Origin: Geotrypetes seraphini
Lineage: Eukaryota; Chordata; Amphibia; Gymnophiona; Dermophiidae
Direction of reading: 5' to 3'
Assembly (NCBI RefSeq): GCF_902459505.1
Contig: NC_047088.1
Location: 11,110,556 to 11,174,555, forward strand
Length of the DNA: 64,000 nucleotides
Positions 1-10,034 of this stretch are shown here, piece by piece. Under the pieces are notes generated by a model. The model ran no database searches and was not told the DNA's origin. It saw nothing but the letters and a program-made list of their open reading frames with translations. The translations under genes and the position numbers were made by a program. The stretch's first letter is position 1. Every line of letters begins with the position of its first letter.

Positions 1-334
1 GCTCTTGTTGGGCAGGACGGCATCGGCACGTGCGCGAATGCAACGCGATGATGTCACACGCACGTGCGCACGACATCATCACGTGGCATCCGCGCAGGTG
101 CCCTCCTGCCCGATGTGATTTTCAGGAGGCTTTTCCAAAACCCAGACAAAAGTGCCGGGTTTTGAAAAGCCATCCGGACCCCCCGGACATGTCCTCGGAA
201 GGGAGGACTTGTCCGGGGAAATCCGGACACCTGGTAACCAGTGTTCCCTCTAAGCGGGCGGGTGTTGTGAGCAAACTTTTTTCACTGTGAGCTAAAAATA
301 TCGGGCGCCAGCAAGTTATGAGCCAAATAAATAT

Positions 335-695
335 GTTGCTTTCTACCACAGAACTTCCTTACGTTTGTATGGAATCTATCCCCTTTCAACTTTAGAGAGT
401 GCCCTCTCGTTCTCCCTGCCTTAGCTACTAAGTCTATTCCCTTCAGTACCTTGAATGTTTCTATCATGTCCCCTCTCAATCTCCTCTGCTCAAGGGAGAA
501 GAGGCCCAGTTTCTCTAATCTTTCGCTGTACGGCAACTCCTCCAGCCCCTTAACCATTTTAGTTGCTCTTCTCTGGATCCTTTCGAGTAGTACCGTGTCC
601 TTCTTAAAGTACCAGTGCTGGACGCAGTACTCCAGGTGAGGGCGTACCATGGCCCGGTACAGCAGCATGATAACCTTCTCTGTCTCTTCAGTCCA
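335..695 (-). mobile_element. CR1-type LINE fragment (post-RT region)
   Basis: The minus strand encodes a CR1 segment downstream of the reverse-transcriptase core: motifs [39 protein letters not shown] and TRGHSLKLKGDRF in the usual order. It lacks the catalytic RT core and the 3' tail, so it is a truncated internal piece. It lies inside the hAT element at 239-2035 and was presumably carried or captured there. Confidence 0.85.
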
Positions 696-699
696 GCAT

Positions 700-1290
700 C
701 TGCCCCTTCCATTCACTGTCTGTCTTTCCCTGCCATCTCTCCTCCTGCCCCCCCCCCACCCTCCAATTTGGTCTAGCATCCATCATCTTCCTTCTGTTCC
801 CCTCATGGTCTGGCATCTCTATCCTTCCCTCCCCCCTGTGGTTTTTAGCATATCTCTCTTCTCATTTCCTCCACTCAGATCTGATCATTCTCTGCTCTCT
901 TCCCTTTTCTTCTCTGGTCTTCCTTCTCTATTTTCTGCCTCCATCTAAATTAAATTCTTTCTTACTATTTAGTCCCGTTTCCCTCTTTTCACTGTGTCTA
1001 CACACAGCTTGTCACCCCTTTCCCTCACCCCTCCATTATCTTACTATTTTCTTCCCCCTTTATTTATCTCCTCCTTCCATCCAGTATGTGTTCTTTCCCC
1101 ACTTCCATTCAGCATCTGCTCTCCCCTCTCAACTGACATCCATCTGCCTTCTGCTCTCTCTCCCTTCTTCTCACTTCCATCATCTGTCCCCTTCTCTCTC
1201 TCTCTCATCTCCTCCATTCCATCATCTGCCCCTTCTCTCTCTCCCCCCCCCCAACTTCCATCATCTGCCCCCCTTCCCCTCACCTTTGTG
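700..1290. repeat. Pyrimidine-rich degenerate minisatellite
   Basis: This stretch is almost entirely C and T, with degenerate repeats of a CTTCCATCATCTGCCCC-like unit. The beginning (ttggtct.gca.cc.atct pattern, 769-820) resembles the start of the pyrimidine tract at 37200-37270 in the other 1.8 kb hAT. Frames read through it on either strand are compositional artefacts. Confidence 0.7.
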
Positions 1291-1512
1291 GGTCACTTTC
1301 TTTCCCCTGAGGGTGGCTCATGTCACAGGGGAAGCTTTGGCCGAGCAGAACCGCTTGATTGACAGTGGAACTTACTTGATTGATGTCGATGCTGGGGCCC
1401 GTTGCCGTTTGAAGGAAAAAAAAAAAGGTGGAAAAAAGGAACCTGTAAGGCGAGAGGAAGGGAAACCTCCAGGATAGCTGCTTTTTGCCCTCCTTCAGCG
1501 GCCCAAGAGTTC

Positions 1513-1751
1513 AGACCAGCAGCGGCAGCTCTGTATGCTTTTAACTTCGGCACAGAGCTGCCCCTAATCAATAGTTTAGCGCGGTTTCATGAGGCAGCCT
1601 CGGGGCCTTTGATAGCCGGCCCGCTTCGATGATGCGATGTGGGCCGGCCTAGCAAAGGCACCGAGGCTGCCTTATGAAACCGCGCTAAACTATTGATTAG
1701 GGGCAGCTCTGTGCCGAAGTTAAAAACATACAGAGCTGCCGCTGCTGGTCT
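1513..1751. repeat. Internal palindrome of the hAT element
   Basis: The left arm from 1513 (agaccagcagcggcagctct) is repeated inverted up to 1751, with a short centre near 1630. The arms are about 110 bp and nearly identical, and would form a long hairpin in single-stranded DNA or RNA. Confidence 0.85.
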
Positions 1752-2047
1752 GGAGGTGCGGAGACAAGGCAGGAGGCAAACGCGGTGGAAGGCAGGAGTC
1801 CCGGCGAAGGCAGGAGTCCCGGCACAGCGACTGCAACAGGAAGTTGCAAGTCAGCTGACGCCGGCCTTTCGTTGCGGCGGGGACCGAATCCTTCGCGGAC
1901 CGGCAAGATTTTGTTTGCGGACCGGCGGTTGAAGAACTGTGCTCTACAATGTGTGCGCTGTGACGAGAAACTTGTGCGCTGCCAGGTAATATTTTGTGCG
2001 CAAGCGCACACCAGCGCACCTTAGCGGGAACACTGCTGGTAACCCTG

Positions 2048-2490
2048 TCACCGGGGACCTTTTCCAGTGGAACCAAATATATGCATTTCTGCCATTTCGG
2101 AGCTCTCGGTGCAAGAAAGGGCCCAAAAGTGAGCGGAATTTACAGGGGTTTTTTTTTTCCCACTTTTTTAATTGTTTGCCAGTGAGGATGTTTTATCGGT
2201 ATTCATCAAGGAAACCCTAAAATCAGAAGCCCTAATTGTAATCTTGGGTACAGCCAATAGAAGGAGCTGCGATACTGGTGTCAGGAGTAGACTGCCATGT
2301 GGGTGTCGCATCAGAAGGATACTGGGAGGGACTTTTTTTCACACTTGCATCCTGACTGTGCTTGTGCTTTTCTTCAGCAGTGCTACTGGTGAACAGGATG
2401 ACTTGTGAACTTCATGGGCTTGTTTCAGAGAATGCAGTAGTGGTGTTTGTGTAGTGTCTGTGTGCTGCCAGAGGGTGGCAGCATCACCTT
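2048..2490. other. Unassigned stretch
   Basis: No gene or familiar repeat is recognised between the hAT pair and the following CR1 tail. A T-run at 2150-2167 is the only obvious feature. Confidence 0.4.
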
Positions 2491-2855
2491 ACATAGAAAC
2501 AGAGAATATGATGGCAGAAAAGGGCTGTAGCCCATCAAGTCTGCCCACGCTAATGACCCATCCCCAGACTTCACCCCGCTAGAGATCCCACATACATATC
2601 CCATTTCTTTTTAAAATCGAGCACGCTGCTGGCGTTAATCACCTGCAATGGAAGTTCATTCCAATGATCGACCACCCTTTCGGTGAAGAAATACTTCCTG
2701 GCGTTGCCATGAAATTTCCCGCCTTTGATTTTCAGCGGATGACCTCTTGTGATCGAAGGTCCTTTAAGAAAGAAGATATCGTCTTCCACCTCGATGCGGC
2801 CCTTGATCTATTTAAAAGTCTCAATCATGTCCCCCCTCTCTCTACGTTCATCTCA
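2491..2855 (-). mobile_element. CR1-type LINE 3' fragment
   Basis: The left edge starts with the reverse complement of a CR1 3' tail (catagaaacagag), followed by the consensus-like ggcagaaaagggc.gtagcccatc block. Minus-strand coding pieces include RGHPLKIKGGKFHGNARKYF and ERVVDHWNELPL, the last part of the CR1 ORF2. It is heavily 5' truncated. Confidence 0.85.
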
Positions 2856-3434
2856 TCAGTGCTGGGTGGGCCTTCTCTAGACAGAGCAGCGTGGGCCCCC
2901 CCTCCTACCACACAAGATGGCTGCCAGAAGGGTAGATCTATAGATAATGAATATGTTGCTAGTTACTATAAAGAGAATTCTGAGTTTCAAATATCTAGGG
3001 GAGAGGAAATTTATGAAATGTTTGGGTTTGTCTCTCTCCACGTCTGCTTTTCCATTTACTGCCCCTCTTGCCAAATGGGGGTTTCTAGGAAGTCCTTGCA
3101 ATTGAGCCATCTTACAGTAAACTTCCTTATTTTAAAACATAAAGCAAACTCTCACAGCAACAGATTCAGTCCATATACCAAAGCCAGAATTTCATTTATA
3201 CCAGCTGAAAGGTTTGATAGAGGTCCTAAGGGATATCAGACAGCCCTCCAAACAACATAGTTTGGATGGGTAAATTCCTCATTTGTCCCAAGGTACCTCC
3301 ACCACCTAATTTTATATATATCTTTTTCTTATTCGTAATTTTTTATATATATATTTTTTTATCTTATAACTTGTTTTTCTTAAGCATATTAGATGTACTT
3401 AGCTTTTTTGCTAGCATTCAGCTGCAAACTATTT

Positions 3435-3480
3435 CCCCGAACGCCAACGCGTTTCGAGATCTTTGTCAAGGCGACAAGGG
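3435..3480 (-). ncRNA. Hammerhead-like motif, left arm of PLE
   Basis: Read on the minus strand, the order is CGCC, a TTGACAA box in the position of the hammerhead CTGATGA box, CGAAAC, then GCGTTGGCG. This fits a degenerate hammerhead with a very short stem III. It is the mirror of the motif at 4752-4797. Confidence 0.45.
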
Positions 3481-3746
3481 GAACTGGAAACAAAAAAGAA
3501 CAAAAACATGATTAAAAAACTAAGCAAGAGTCAGGGGAAATTTCAAAACACTGACCCCAAAAATATAATACTATCTAAGGTCTTACCTTAATATTAACAA
3601 AGAACGGCATACCGTCTACCCGTATCCAAAAATAGTAGTAGTAACTGACTGAATCTGAGGCTTTAAATAATCCCACCCCTATGATGTCATATCCTGGAAA
3701 AAAGACTGACACTACCTGAATTTCTTTTAAAGGGGACTGACACTTC

Positions 3747-4108
3747 CTACAAATCTGCTTGGGCAAGCCAATCCGATGTTTCATTCAAACCATTAGGGGA
3801 CATGGAATTAAGTTTAAACATCCAACGGAGCTCACAACGATTAAGTCTCCTGATAGTGTTGCCACCCTCCCACCCAACTACAATACGATCCAACACCCTC
3901 CATTTCAGGTCTTTTAGAGTGTGCCCACAATTAGTCCAATGACTGACTAAAGGAGATGATTCGTTTTGAGTGTGGACACGTGATTTATGTTCCGTTAAAC
4001 GGACTCGAATCGGACGAGTTGTACGTCCAACATATAACGTGGGACAAGGACATTGAATTACATATATAACATTATCCGAAGTGCAACAGGTATTATGAGT
4101 TGTAACAA
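3747..4108 (-). CDS. PLE GIY-YIG endonuclease fragment (left arm copy)
   Basis: This is the mirror copy of the coding segment at 4117-4484. It encodes the same IYVIQCPCPTLYVGRTTRP...EHKSR stretch and the WTNCGHTLKDLKWRVLDRIV stretch, and ends at the equivalent stop. The one difference noticed in this block (SHW instead of RHW) comes from one of the few arm mismatches. It has no start, RT or linker of its own; the open frame runs a little past the palindrome centre only because the sequence is mirrored. Confidence 0.8.
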
Positions 4109-4116
4109 ACACTTCA

Positions 4117-4484
4117 CCCGTAATGTTACAACTCATAATACCTCTTGCACTTCGGATAATGTTATATATGTAATTCAATGTCCTTGTCCCACGTTATATG
4201 TTGGACGTACAACTCGTCCGATTCGAGTCCGTTTAACGGAACATAAATCACGTGTCCACACTCAAAACGAATCATCTCCTTTAGTCCGTCATTGGACTAA
4301 TTGTGGGCACACTCTAAAAGACCTGAAATGGAGGGTGTTGGATCGTATTGTAGTTGGGTGGGAGGGTGGCAACACTATCAGGAGACTTAATCGTTGTGAG
4401 CTCCGTTGGATGTTTAAACTTAATTCCATGTCCCCTAATGGTTTGAATGAAACATCGGATTGGCTTGCCCAAGCAGATTTGTAG
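4117..4484 (+). CDS. PLE GIY-YIG endonuclease fragment (right arm)
   Basis: This encodes the C-terminal endonuclease typical of Penelope-like retroelements, which nicks target DNA for priming. Visible hallmarks are the GIY part as IYVI, the YIG part as YVGRT about ten residues later, the arginine-rich helix RPIRVRLTEH and the later RHW and ELRWM segments. A conserved C-x-C pair precedes YVG. The reverse transcriptase that should lie upstream is absent, so this is a 5'-truncated coding end of about 120 codons. An upstream ATG at 4053 lies across the palindrome junction and is not a native start. Confidence 0.85.
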
Positions 4485-4751
4485 GAAGTGTCAGTCCCCT
4501 TTAAAAGAAATTCAGGTAGTGTCAGTCTTTTTTCCAGGATATGACATCATAGGGGTGGGATTATTTAAAGCCTCAGATTCAGTCAGTTACTACTACTATT
4601 TTTGGATACGGGTAGACGGTATGCCGTTCTTTGTTAATATTAAGGTAAGACCTTAGATAGTATTATATTTTTGGGGTCAGTGTTTTGAAATTTCCCCTGA
4701 CTCTTGCTTAGTTTTTTAATCATGTTTTTGTTCTTTTTTGTTTCCAGTTCC

Positions 4752-4797
4752 CCTTGTCGCCTTGACAAAGATCTCGAAACGCGTTGGCGTTTGGGGA
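4752..4797 (+). ncRNA. Hammerhead-like motif, right arm of PLE
   Basis: The sequence order is stem strand CGCC, TTGACAA, a short variable part, GAAA, CGCG, TT, stem strand GGCG. The GAAA and UH-type cleavage context match hammerhead ribozymes known from Penelope-like elements, but the CUGAUGA box is altered, so catalysis is doubtful. It lies about 270 bp downstream of the GIY-YIG stop. Confidence 0.45.
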
Positions 4798-5214
4798 AAT
4801 AGTTTGCAGCTGAATGCTAGCAAAAAAGCTAAGTACATCTAATATGCTTAAGAAAAACAAGTTATAAGATAAAAAAATATATATATAAAAAATTACAAAT
4901 AAGAAAAAGATATATATAAAATTAGGTGGTGGAGGTACCTTGGGACAAATGAGGAATTTACCCATCCAAACTATGTTGTTTGGAGGGCTGTCTGATATCC
5001 CTTAGGTCCTCTATCAAACCTTTCAGCTGGTATAAATGAAATTCTGGCTTTGGTATATGGACTGAATCTGTTGCTGTGAGAGTTTGGTTTCTAGGAAGGA
5101 CTGCAGGGACGCAGGCTGAAAGAGTTAAGTTTCAATTTGCTGATTTTTGAGTTTACCTCATTCGTTCTATTTATGGTTCTATGTGGTCTTTTTACTACTG
5201 TTAACAAAACTGTA

Positions 5215-5292
5215 AGTTTTATATTGAATTGTACTTGCTGTACACTGCCTTAGTGAATCTCTTCATAAAGGTGATAAATAAATATATTTACA
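5215..5292 (+). mobile_element. LINE or SINE 3' tail fragment
   Basis: The phrase gctgtacactgccttagtga...aaggtgataaataaata is the kind of 3' tail shared by L2-like LINEs and the SINEs they mobilise. Only the tail is left. Confidence 0.45.
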
Positions 5293-5342
5293 GAAACTCT
5301 AAGGACTGCAAGGACTAATTTTTGTTTTCTCTGTGGGATATA

Positions 5343-5668
5343 CACTTCTCCCTCTGTATTCGCTGTGATAAGGGATTAACAGAACCGCAAATACAGAAAA
5401 ACCGCGAATAACTTTTTCATATGTTATTCGCTGTTTTCTATTAAAAACCATCGTGAATATGGTGAAACCACGAATAACATGGTGGGAGGCCTGGCCTGTT
5501 CCTGAAGGAGAAGCAAAACACGGTGAAGAAAGTGCTGGGAATCAGCGATTTTCTCTGTAAACACTTGGAATCAGCGATTTCTCTATGCAAGCTGATGTAA
5601 TTTGGGGGGAGGAGCCAGCAAGCTAAAAACTGTGAATAATTGAAACCACGAATACGGAGGGAGAAGTG
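5343..5668. mobile_element. Tigger/pogo-like MITE, 326 bp
   Basis: The inverted termini begin CACTTCTCCCTC and continue into a cgtattcg...gtggttt region. They are flanked by TA dinucleotides at 5341-5342 and 5669-5670, as in Tc1/mariner elements. There is no coding capacity. The same terminal type recurs at 34860. Confidence 0.75.
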
Positions 5669-6172
5669 TATTATACTTCCATTCTGTACCAGTAATAATA
5701 ACGAGGGCCTGTGAAATACAGTGAGAGAACCTGGGGTGGTAACCAGTATCCCCTCTGCAGTGACATCATTGGGGTGTCTGGTTTAGGTGTAAAAAATTTA
5801 CAACATTGTGCCAGTTACACTGGAAGTGGTGGCACCGCCGGATTTCTCTAACTTAGGCCTAGATTCACGAAGCCCACCGATCACGTCCCGACCCCGACCC
5901 AATTAATTAACCTTCCTCCTGAGCATATCTGCACCCGATCCACACATGCAAATGAGGGAAAGCGGCATGCAAAGTAGGAAGGGCCTTGATTCACTAACAA
6001 AATCCGATCCCAAAAACAAGCGACCGCTGAGGACCAGTCGCTTGTGCAAAAACCCTGCTCTCTGCCCCGACTCTCCTGCTCTGGCCGCCTACGAGTGCAT
6101 CTTCTGAAGTGTCCTTTCTATACAATTGTATGGAAGAGTCTTGCTCATGCAATTTTAATGCAGGAGAGTATA

Positions 6173-7141
6173 CAGTGGTGCCTCGCCTAACGAACGCCTC
6201 GCACAGCGAACGCTGCGCACAACGAACTTCTTGTCTTGATTCGTACAACGGACTTCGTTTCACACAACGAAGTCGCCCGAGCTGCATCCTTCCGCGCAGG
6301 CACTGCGCTTAACTGCCCTCTCTCACTTGTTTCCCCCGATTATCCAGCATCTAGCCCTCCCCCCCAAACACTTCCTGTTTCCAGCGAGGCGGCCGCGTCA
6401 GAGGGGACGGGGTATCGAAGCGCGAGCGAGCTGCGGAAGTGGTGTTGGTGGTGGACGGCCTCAGGTATGAGTTAGGATGGTGGGGTGGGGAGGGGAGGCC
6501 TGAGAGCGAGCATGCGCGCACAGGGAGGAGACGGGGAGAGGCTGGATTGGCAACGGTTGCTCTCTGTCGCCTCCCGGCTCCAGCGGCGTGACAGTTTTAA
6601 ACAGGCGCGTGGTTCTTTCTAAGCAGAACCACCAGCTTTAACGGCGCTGACTCCCGACTACAGCCTCCAACAGATGACTGCTTCCCATTGCATCCGGCCG
6701 CTGGCAGGTCTCGCGCGCAGCAGCCAATGGGTGCTAGCCACGAGTCGGCCAGCACCAGAGGGGGGAATCAGGAGAGACGAGCATCAGAGGGTGGAGGAGA
6801 GGCAAGGTAGAAGAAGAAAATCAGAGAGGAGGAGAGAAGCAGAGAGAGAGAGATTGGACAAAGAGGAGGGGATGGTGAAGGAGGAAGAGAACAGAAAAGG
6901 GAAGCATAGGAGGAGCATTAGAGAGGGAGAGGAGAAGACAGTTTGCCAGCCTGAGAAACTCCCTAACCCCTTATGCTGCTGCACAGGGAAATGGGGAAAA
7001 ATGACAGCATATTTTATGCTACAGAACAAATTATTTTTTTTTACATGTATTGTTATGGGAAAACACGTTTCACATAACGAACTTTTCGCATAACAAACTT
7101 GCTCCTGGAACCAATTAAGTTCGTTGTGTGAGGCACCACTG
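6173..7141. mobile_element. Tigger-like non-autonomous element, 969 bp
   Basis: The inverted ends start CAGTGGTGCCTC, with repeated aacgaac motifs just inside, and are flanked by TA at 6171-6172 and 7142-7143. These are features of pogo/Tigger elements of the Tc1/mariner superfamily. The middle holds a GC-rich part and a purine-rich degenerate repeat (about 6780-6945). No transposase frame is seen. Confidence 0.85.
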
Positions 7142-7348
7142 TACAAGACTGTTTGGTTTTATTCCCCTTTAACTCTGAGTTGTAAGGACAGCCCTGGAGG
7201 TGAAATGAAGATTTGCTGCCCTGATCTCTGCCCCGACTCTCCTGCGCTCTGCTGCCCCGCTCCCTGCCCCAACTCTCCTGCTCTTGCCACCTCGACTCCA
7301 TGTTTTTAACCCGCAGGTTTAAAGTGGGACTGTACTATGGCGTCTTAA

Positions 7349-7633
7349 CATAGAAACATAGAGTATGACGGCAGAAAAGGCTGACGACCCAACAAGTCTG
7401 CCCACTCAAGAACCCTCCCTCCTCGAGAATCCATTTTTTTTAAGCATTCCTCTGGAGCGACCCCACCAGACGGTACCATCGTCCCTTGAAGTCGAGCATG
7501 GTACTGGCCTCAACTACCTGACGTGGAAGACCATTCCATCGATCAATTACCCTTTCGGTGAAGAATTATTTCCTGGTGCCCCCATGAAATCTTCCCCCCT
7601 CCCTTGAGTTTTAGCGGGTGCACTCTTGTCTGT
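7349..7633 (-). mobile_element. CR1-type LINE 3' fragment
   Basis: It begins with the inverted tail catagaaacatag, followed by the gacggcagaaaaggc and caagtctgcccac blocks seen in the other CR1 ends here. It is non-coding or decayed, and sits inside the Harbinger-like copy 1. Confidence 0.8.
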
Positions 7634-7999
7634 TAAGTTCCAGAACACACCGCAGTGTAGCCCCAGTTTAAAACCATGGGTTAAAATCACGGGCATGCGA
7701 AAAGAAAAGTTTCCAGCGTGGAGAGCATGCGCAGACCATCTACAGGCAAAGAAGATGGTCTGCACATGTGTCAGGATTGCTCTCCAGCGATCCATGCGGT
7801 TGGTGGGCGTGCCTCCAATCACCCCATTTATAGATCAGTCGGCCTGCCACAGATCGGGAAGGTTAGTGAATCTAGGCCTTGGACACCTTGCAGATGATAT
7901 CGGAAGAGCACTAATGTCTGAGCCCTAATCCCAGCTGTGTAACTCTGGGCAGGTCCTTGTGTCTCAGTTTATCCAGATATAACCGGATAATAACAATAG

Positions 8000-8385
8000 G
8001 ACATAAGAATAGCCTCACTGGGTCGGACCAATGGTCCATCAAGCCCAGTACCCATTCTCACGGTGGCCAATCCAGGTCCCTCGTAGCTGGCAGGAACCCA
8101 AAGAGTAGCAACATTCCATTCAGAATTCTAAAGAATAGCAAGATTCCGGAATCCCAGAGAGTAAGAAGATTCTAGAACCCCAAAGAGTAGCAACATTCCA
8201 TTCAGAATCTCAAAGAATAGCAAGATTCCAGAATCCCAGAGAGTAACAAAAGATTCCAGAACCCCAAAGAGTAGCAACATTCCATGCTACCAATCCAGGG
8301 CAAGCAGTGGCTCTATCCCCCCCCCCCCCCCCATGTCTTTCTCAATAACAGACTAAGGACTTTTCCTCCAGGAAATTGTCCAGGG
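8000..8385 (-). mobile_element. CR1-type 3' end with internal minisatellite
   Basis: The plus strand shows ggacataagaatagcc, the inverted tail of a CR1 subfamily, then tgggtcggaccaatggtcc. From 8090 to 8285 about two and a half copies of an 82-85-bp unit (…aacattccattcagaatc…) are tandemly repeated. The same unit is expanded at 47130-47470. Confidence 0.8.
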
Positions 8386-8448
8386 GGATTTTATTTTTCT
8401 GCTTTTTCCTTTTTTGGGGGCTTTTATGACATTTTGGATATTCTAGTG

Positions 8449-8634
8449 CAGTGGTTCCCAACCCTGTCCTGGAGGACCACCAATCGGTCAGGTTTTCAGG
8501 ATAACTCTAATGAATGTGCATGGGCAAATTTGCATGCCCATCACCATGTGCAAATCTCTCTTTGTATATTTATTAAGGCTATCCTAAAAACCCAATTGGC
8601 TAGTGTTCCTCCAGGACAGGGTTAGGAACCACTG
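8449..8634. mobile_element. Palindromic hAT MITE (subfamily A)
   Basis: The inverted ends CAGTGGTTCC are flanked by near-identical 8-bp repeats (ttctagtg at 8441-8448, atctagtg at 8635-8642). The whole element is a foldback with a taatgaatgtgcatg core. It has no coding capacity. Confidence 0.85.
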
Positions 8635-8907
8635 ATCTAGTGAATGCGATTGCAAATAACAAGCATGATAGGGCCTAGCATGTTTCCAAGATTACCATCT
8701 TAAAGGGATCACAAACCAGAAGTGTCTTTAGGAAAGAGGATTTGGATGAGGAGGAATGAGGCAGTTCCTAGCTGTACTCACATTGTGAAGGGAGTCCGTG
8801 GCATTTTCAGATGGGAAGGTTTTGAAAGCAAATTCATCAGGAAGACGTGACAAATTACATCCATCTGAATTATGAAGATGGACACTGTACCCTACAAAAA
8901 TGGGGGT

Positions 8908-9440
8908 CAGGGCATATAAGATTTGCCTCTTTGCAGATGATACCAAAATCTGCAATAGAGTAGACATCCCGGATGGTGTGAATAACATAAAGACCTGGCA
9001 AGCTTGAAGAATGGTCTGAAATTTTGCAGCTAAAATTTAATGCTAAGAAATACAAGATCATGCATTTGGGCTGTAAAAACCTGAGGGAACAGTATAGTTT
9101 CGGGGGTGAAGAACTTATCCCAGGACAAGCAGGCAGCATATTCTTAACACATGGGTGACGTCACCGACGAAGCCCTCGGTACGGACCTTTTTAACTAGAA
9201 GTTTCTAGTTGGCCGCACCGCGCGTGCGCGAGTGCCTTCCCGCCCGACGGAGGAGTGCGTGGTCCCCAGTTTCTTCGTTTCCGCGGAGCGAAGAAGACGC
9301 GTGTGTTTTTTCAACGGCCGTTGAAACCACTTTTTTGCCTTCCCGCTCGCGCTTTTTTCCTTATTTTTTCTTTCTTTACCTTCGGGTTTATTTTTCTTTG
9401 CATGACAGAAGAGCGGGACTTGGGTGTGAATGTATGATGA
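8908..9440 (+). mobile_element. CR1-type LINE RT fragment split by a GC-rich insert
   Basis: Pieces before 9117 encode the region after the CR1 catalytic FADDT box (FADDTKICNRVD-like, then KFNAKKYKIMHLGC-like). The frame resumes after 9402 with MTEERDLGV, which normally follows almost directly. The intervening 286 bp is a separate insertion. The copy breaks off near 9440, where a second CR1 begins. Confidence 0.8.
9117..9402. mobile_element. GC-rich promoter-like insertion in CR1
   Basis: This is a 286-bp block of unlike composition. It carries a perfect 12-bp palindrome, ggtgacgtcacc (9154-9165, containing a CRE-type TGACGTCA), an actagaa/ttctagt dyad near 9197-9210, CpG-rich DNA and a long T-rich right half. 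It interrupts a CR1 frame. No clear target duplication or terminal repeat was found, so its class is unknown; a promoter or terminal repeat of a retroelement is possible. Confidence 0.5.
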
Positions 9441-10034
9441 TCTTACGGTTCCTCATAGGAGGCTCTTGAACAAACTTGAAGGGCTGAAGTTAGGACCCAA
9501 AGTGGTGAACTGGGTCAGAAACTGGCTGTCGGACAGACGCCAGAGGGTGGTGGTTAATGGAAGTCGCTCGAAGGAAGGAAAGGTGACTAGTGGAGTCCCT
9601 CAGGGTTCGGTGCTGGGGCCAATCCTGTTCAATATGTATGTAAGTGACATTGCTGAAGGGTTAGAAGGAAAAGTGTGCCTTTTTGCAGATGATACCAAGA
9701 TTTGTAACAGAGTAGACACCGAAGAGGGAGTGGAAAATATGAAAAAGGATCTGCAAAAGTTAGAGGAATGGTCTAATGCCTGGCAACTAAAATTCAATGC
9801 AAAGAAATGCAGAGTAATGCATTTGGGGATTAATAATAGGAAGGAACCGTATATGCTGGGAGGAGAGAAGCTGATATGCACGGACGGGGAGAGGGACCTT
9901 GGGGTGATAGTGTCCGAAGATCTAAAGGCGAAAAAACAGTGTGACAAGGCAGTGGCTGCTGCCAGAAGGATGCTGGGCTGTATAAAGAGAGGCGTAGTCA
10001 GTAGAAGGAAGAAGGTGTTGATGCCCCTCTGGTA
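9441..10034 (+). mobile_element. CR1-type LINE RT fragment
   Basis: A single open stretch (frame from 9430) encodes LNKLEGLKLGPKVVNWVRNW, PQGSVLGPILFNMYVSD, LFADDTKICN with the catalytic ADD pair, LEEWSNAWQLKFNAKKC, GERDLGVIVSEDLK and RRMLGCIKRGVVSRRKKVLMPLW. These are the palm, thumb and downstream parts of a CR1/Jockey-superfamily reverse transcriptase. It is truncated at both ends. The long intact frame suggests a fairly recent insertion. Confidence 0.9.

Larger units (their letters stand above)
239..2035. mobile_element. Non-autonomous hAT element, 1.8 kb
   Basis: The termini are inverted repeats starting CAGTGTTCCC (left, followed by TCTAAG; right, followed by GCTAAG when read inward). 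They are flanked by an exact 8-bp duplication, ctggtaac, at 231-238 and 2036-2043. CAG termini with 8-bp duplications are diagnostic for hAT transposons. No transposase frame is present. The interior holds a CR1 fragment, a pyrimidine-rich stretch and a 240-bp palindrome, so it is a non-autonomous composite. Confidence 0.85.
1..2047. mobile_element. hAT-like element end, interrupted by another hAT
   Basis: Bases 1-238 plus 2044-2047 read as one terminus of a DNA transposon: read inward from 2047 the end is CAGGGTTACCAGGTGTCCGG, once the insertion at 239-2043 is set aside. Several short copies of a TCCGGAC/GTCCGG motif lie just inside the end (150-230), as hAT subterminal repeats often do. The other end lies left of the window, so its length and target duplication are not visible. 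The class is inferred from the CAG-type terminus. Confidence 0.5.
3080..5098 (+). mobile_element. Penelope-like element, 2 kb foldback with 13-bp target duplication
   Basis: The insertion (3093-5085) is bounded by an exact 13-bp direct repeat, ggtttctaggaag, at 3080-3092 and 5086-5098. Apart from a 51-bp extension at its left end (3093-3143), it is one giant inverted repeat: arm 3144-4108 pairs with arm 4117-5084 around a few bases of spacer. Only about half a dozen mismatches were noticed over roughly 970 bp, so the structure is young. The right arm, in sense direction, contains the GIY-YIG endonuclease end of a Penelope-like ORF, a stop at 4484, a 3' region and a hammerhead-like motif. The left arm is its inverted copy. 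Confidence 0.85.
5856..7878. mobile_element. Harbinger-like non-autonomous element, 2 kb, copy 1
   Basis: The termini GGCCTAGATTCAC and its inverse GTGAATCTAGGCC bracket the element. A TTA precedes the left end and a TTG follows the right end, suggesting a worn 3-bp duplication. The inner end regions resemble those of 28634-30505, for example the gcatgcaaag and cagaccatctac/atggtctgc stretches. A Tigger-like MITE and a CR1 piece have inserted into it. PIF-Harbinger is an inference from the TWA-like target and terminus. Confidence 0.55.

Noticed and set aside
2664-3260. 198-codon plus frame
   Set aside because: It runs antisense through a CR1 end and then into the PLE palindrome, so no single origin is possible.
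6674-7093. 139-codon charged frame (Glu/Arg-rich)
   Set aside because: It comes from the purine-rich degenerate repeat within a Tigger-like element.
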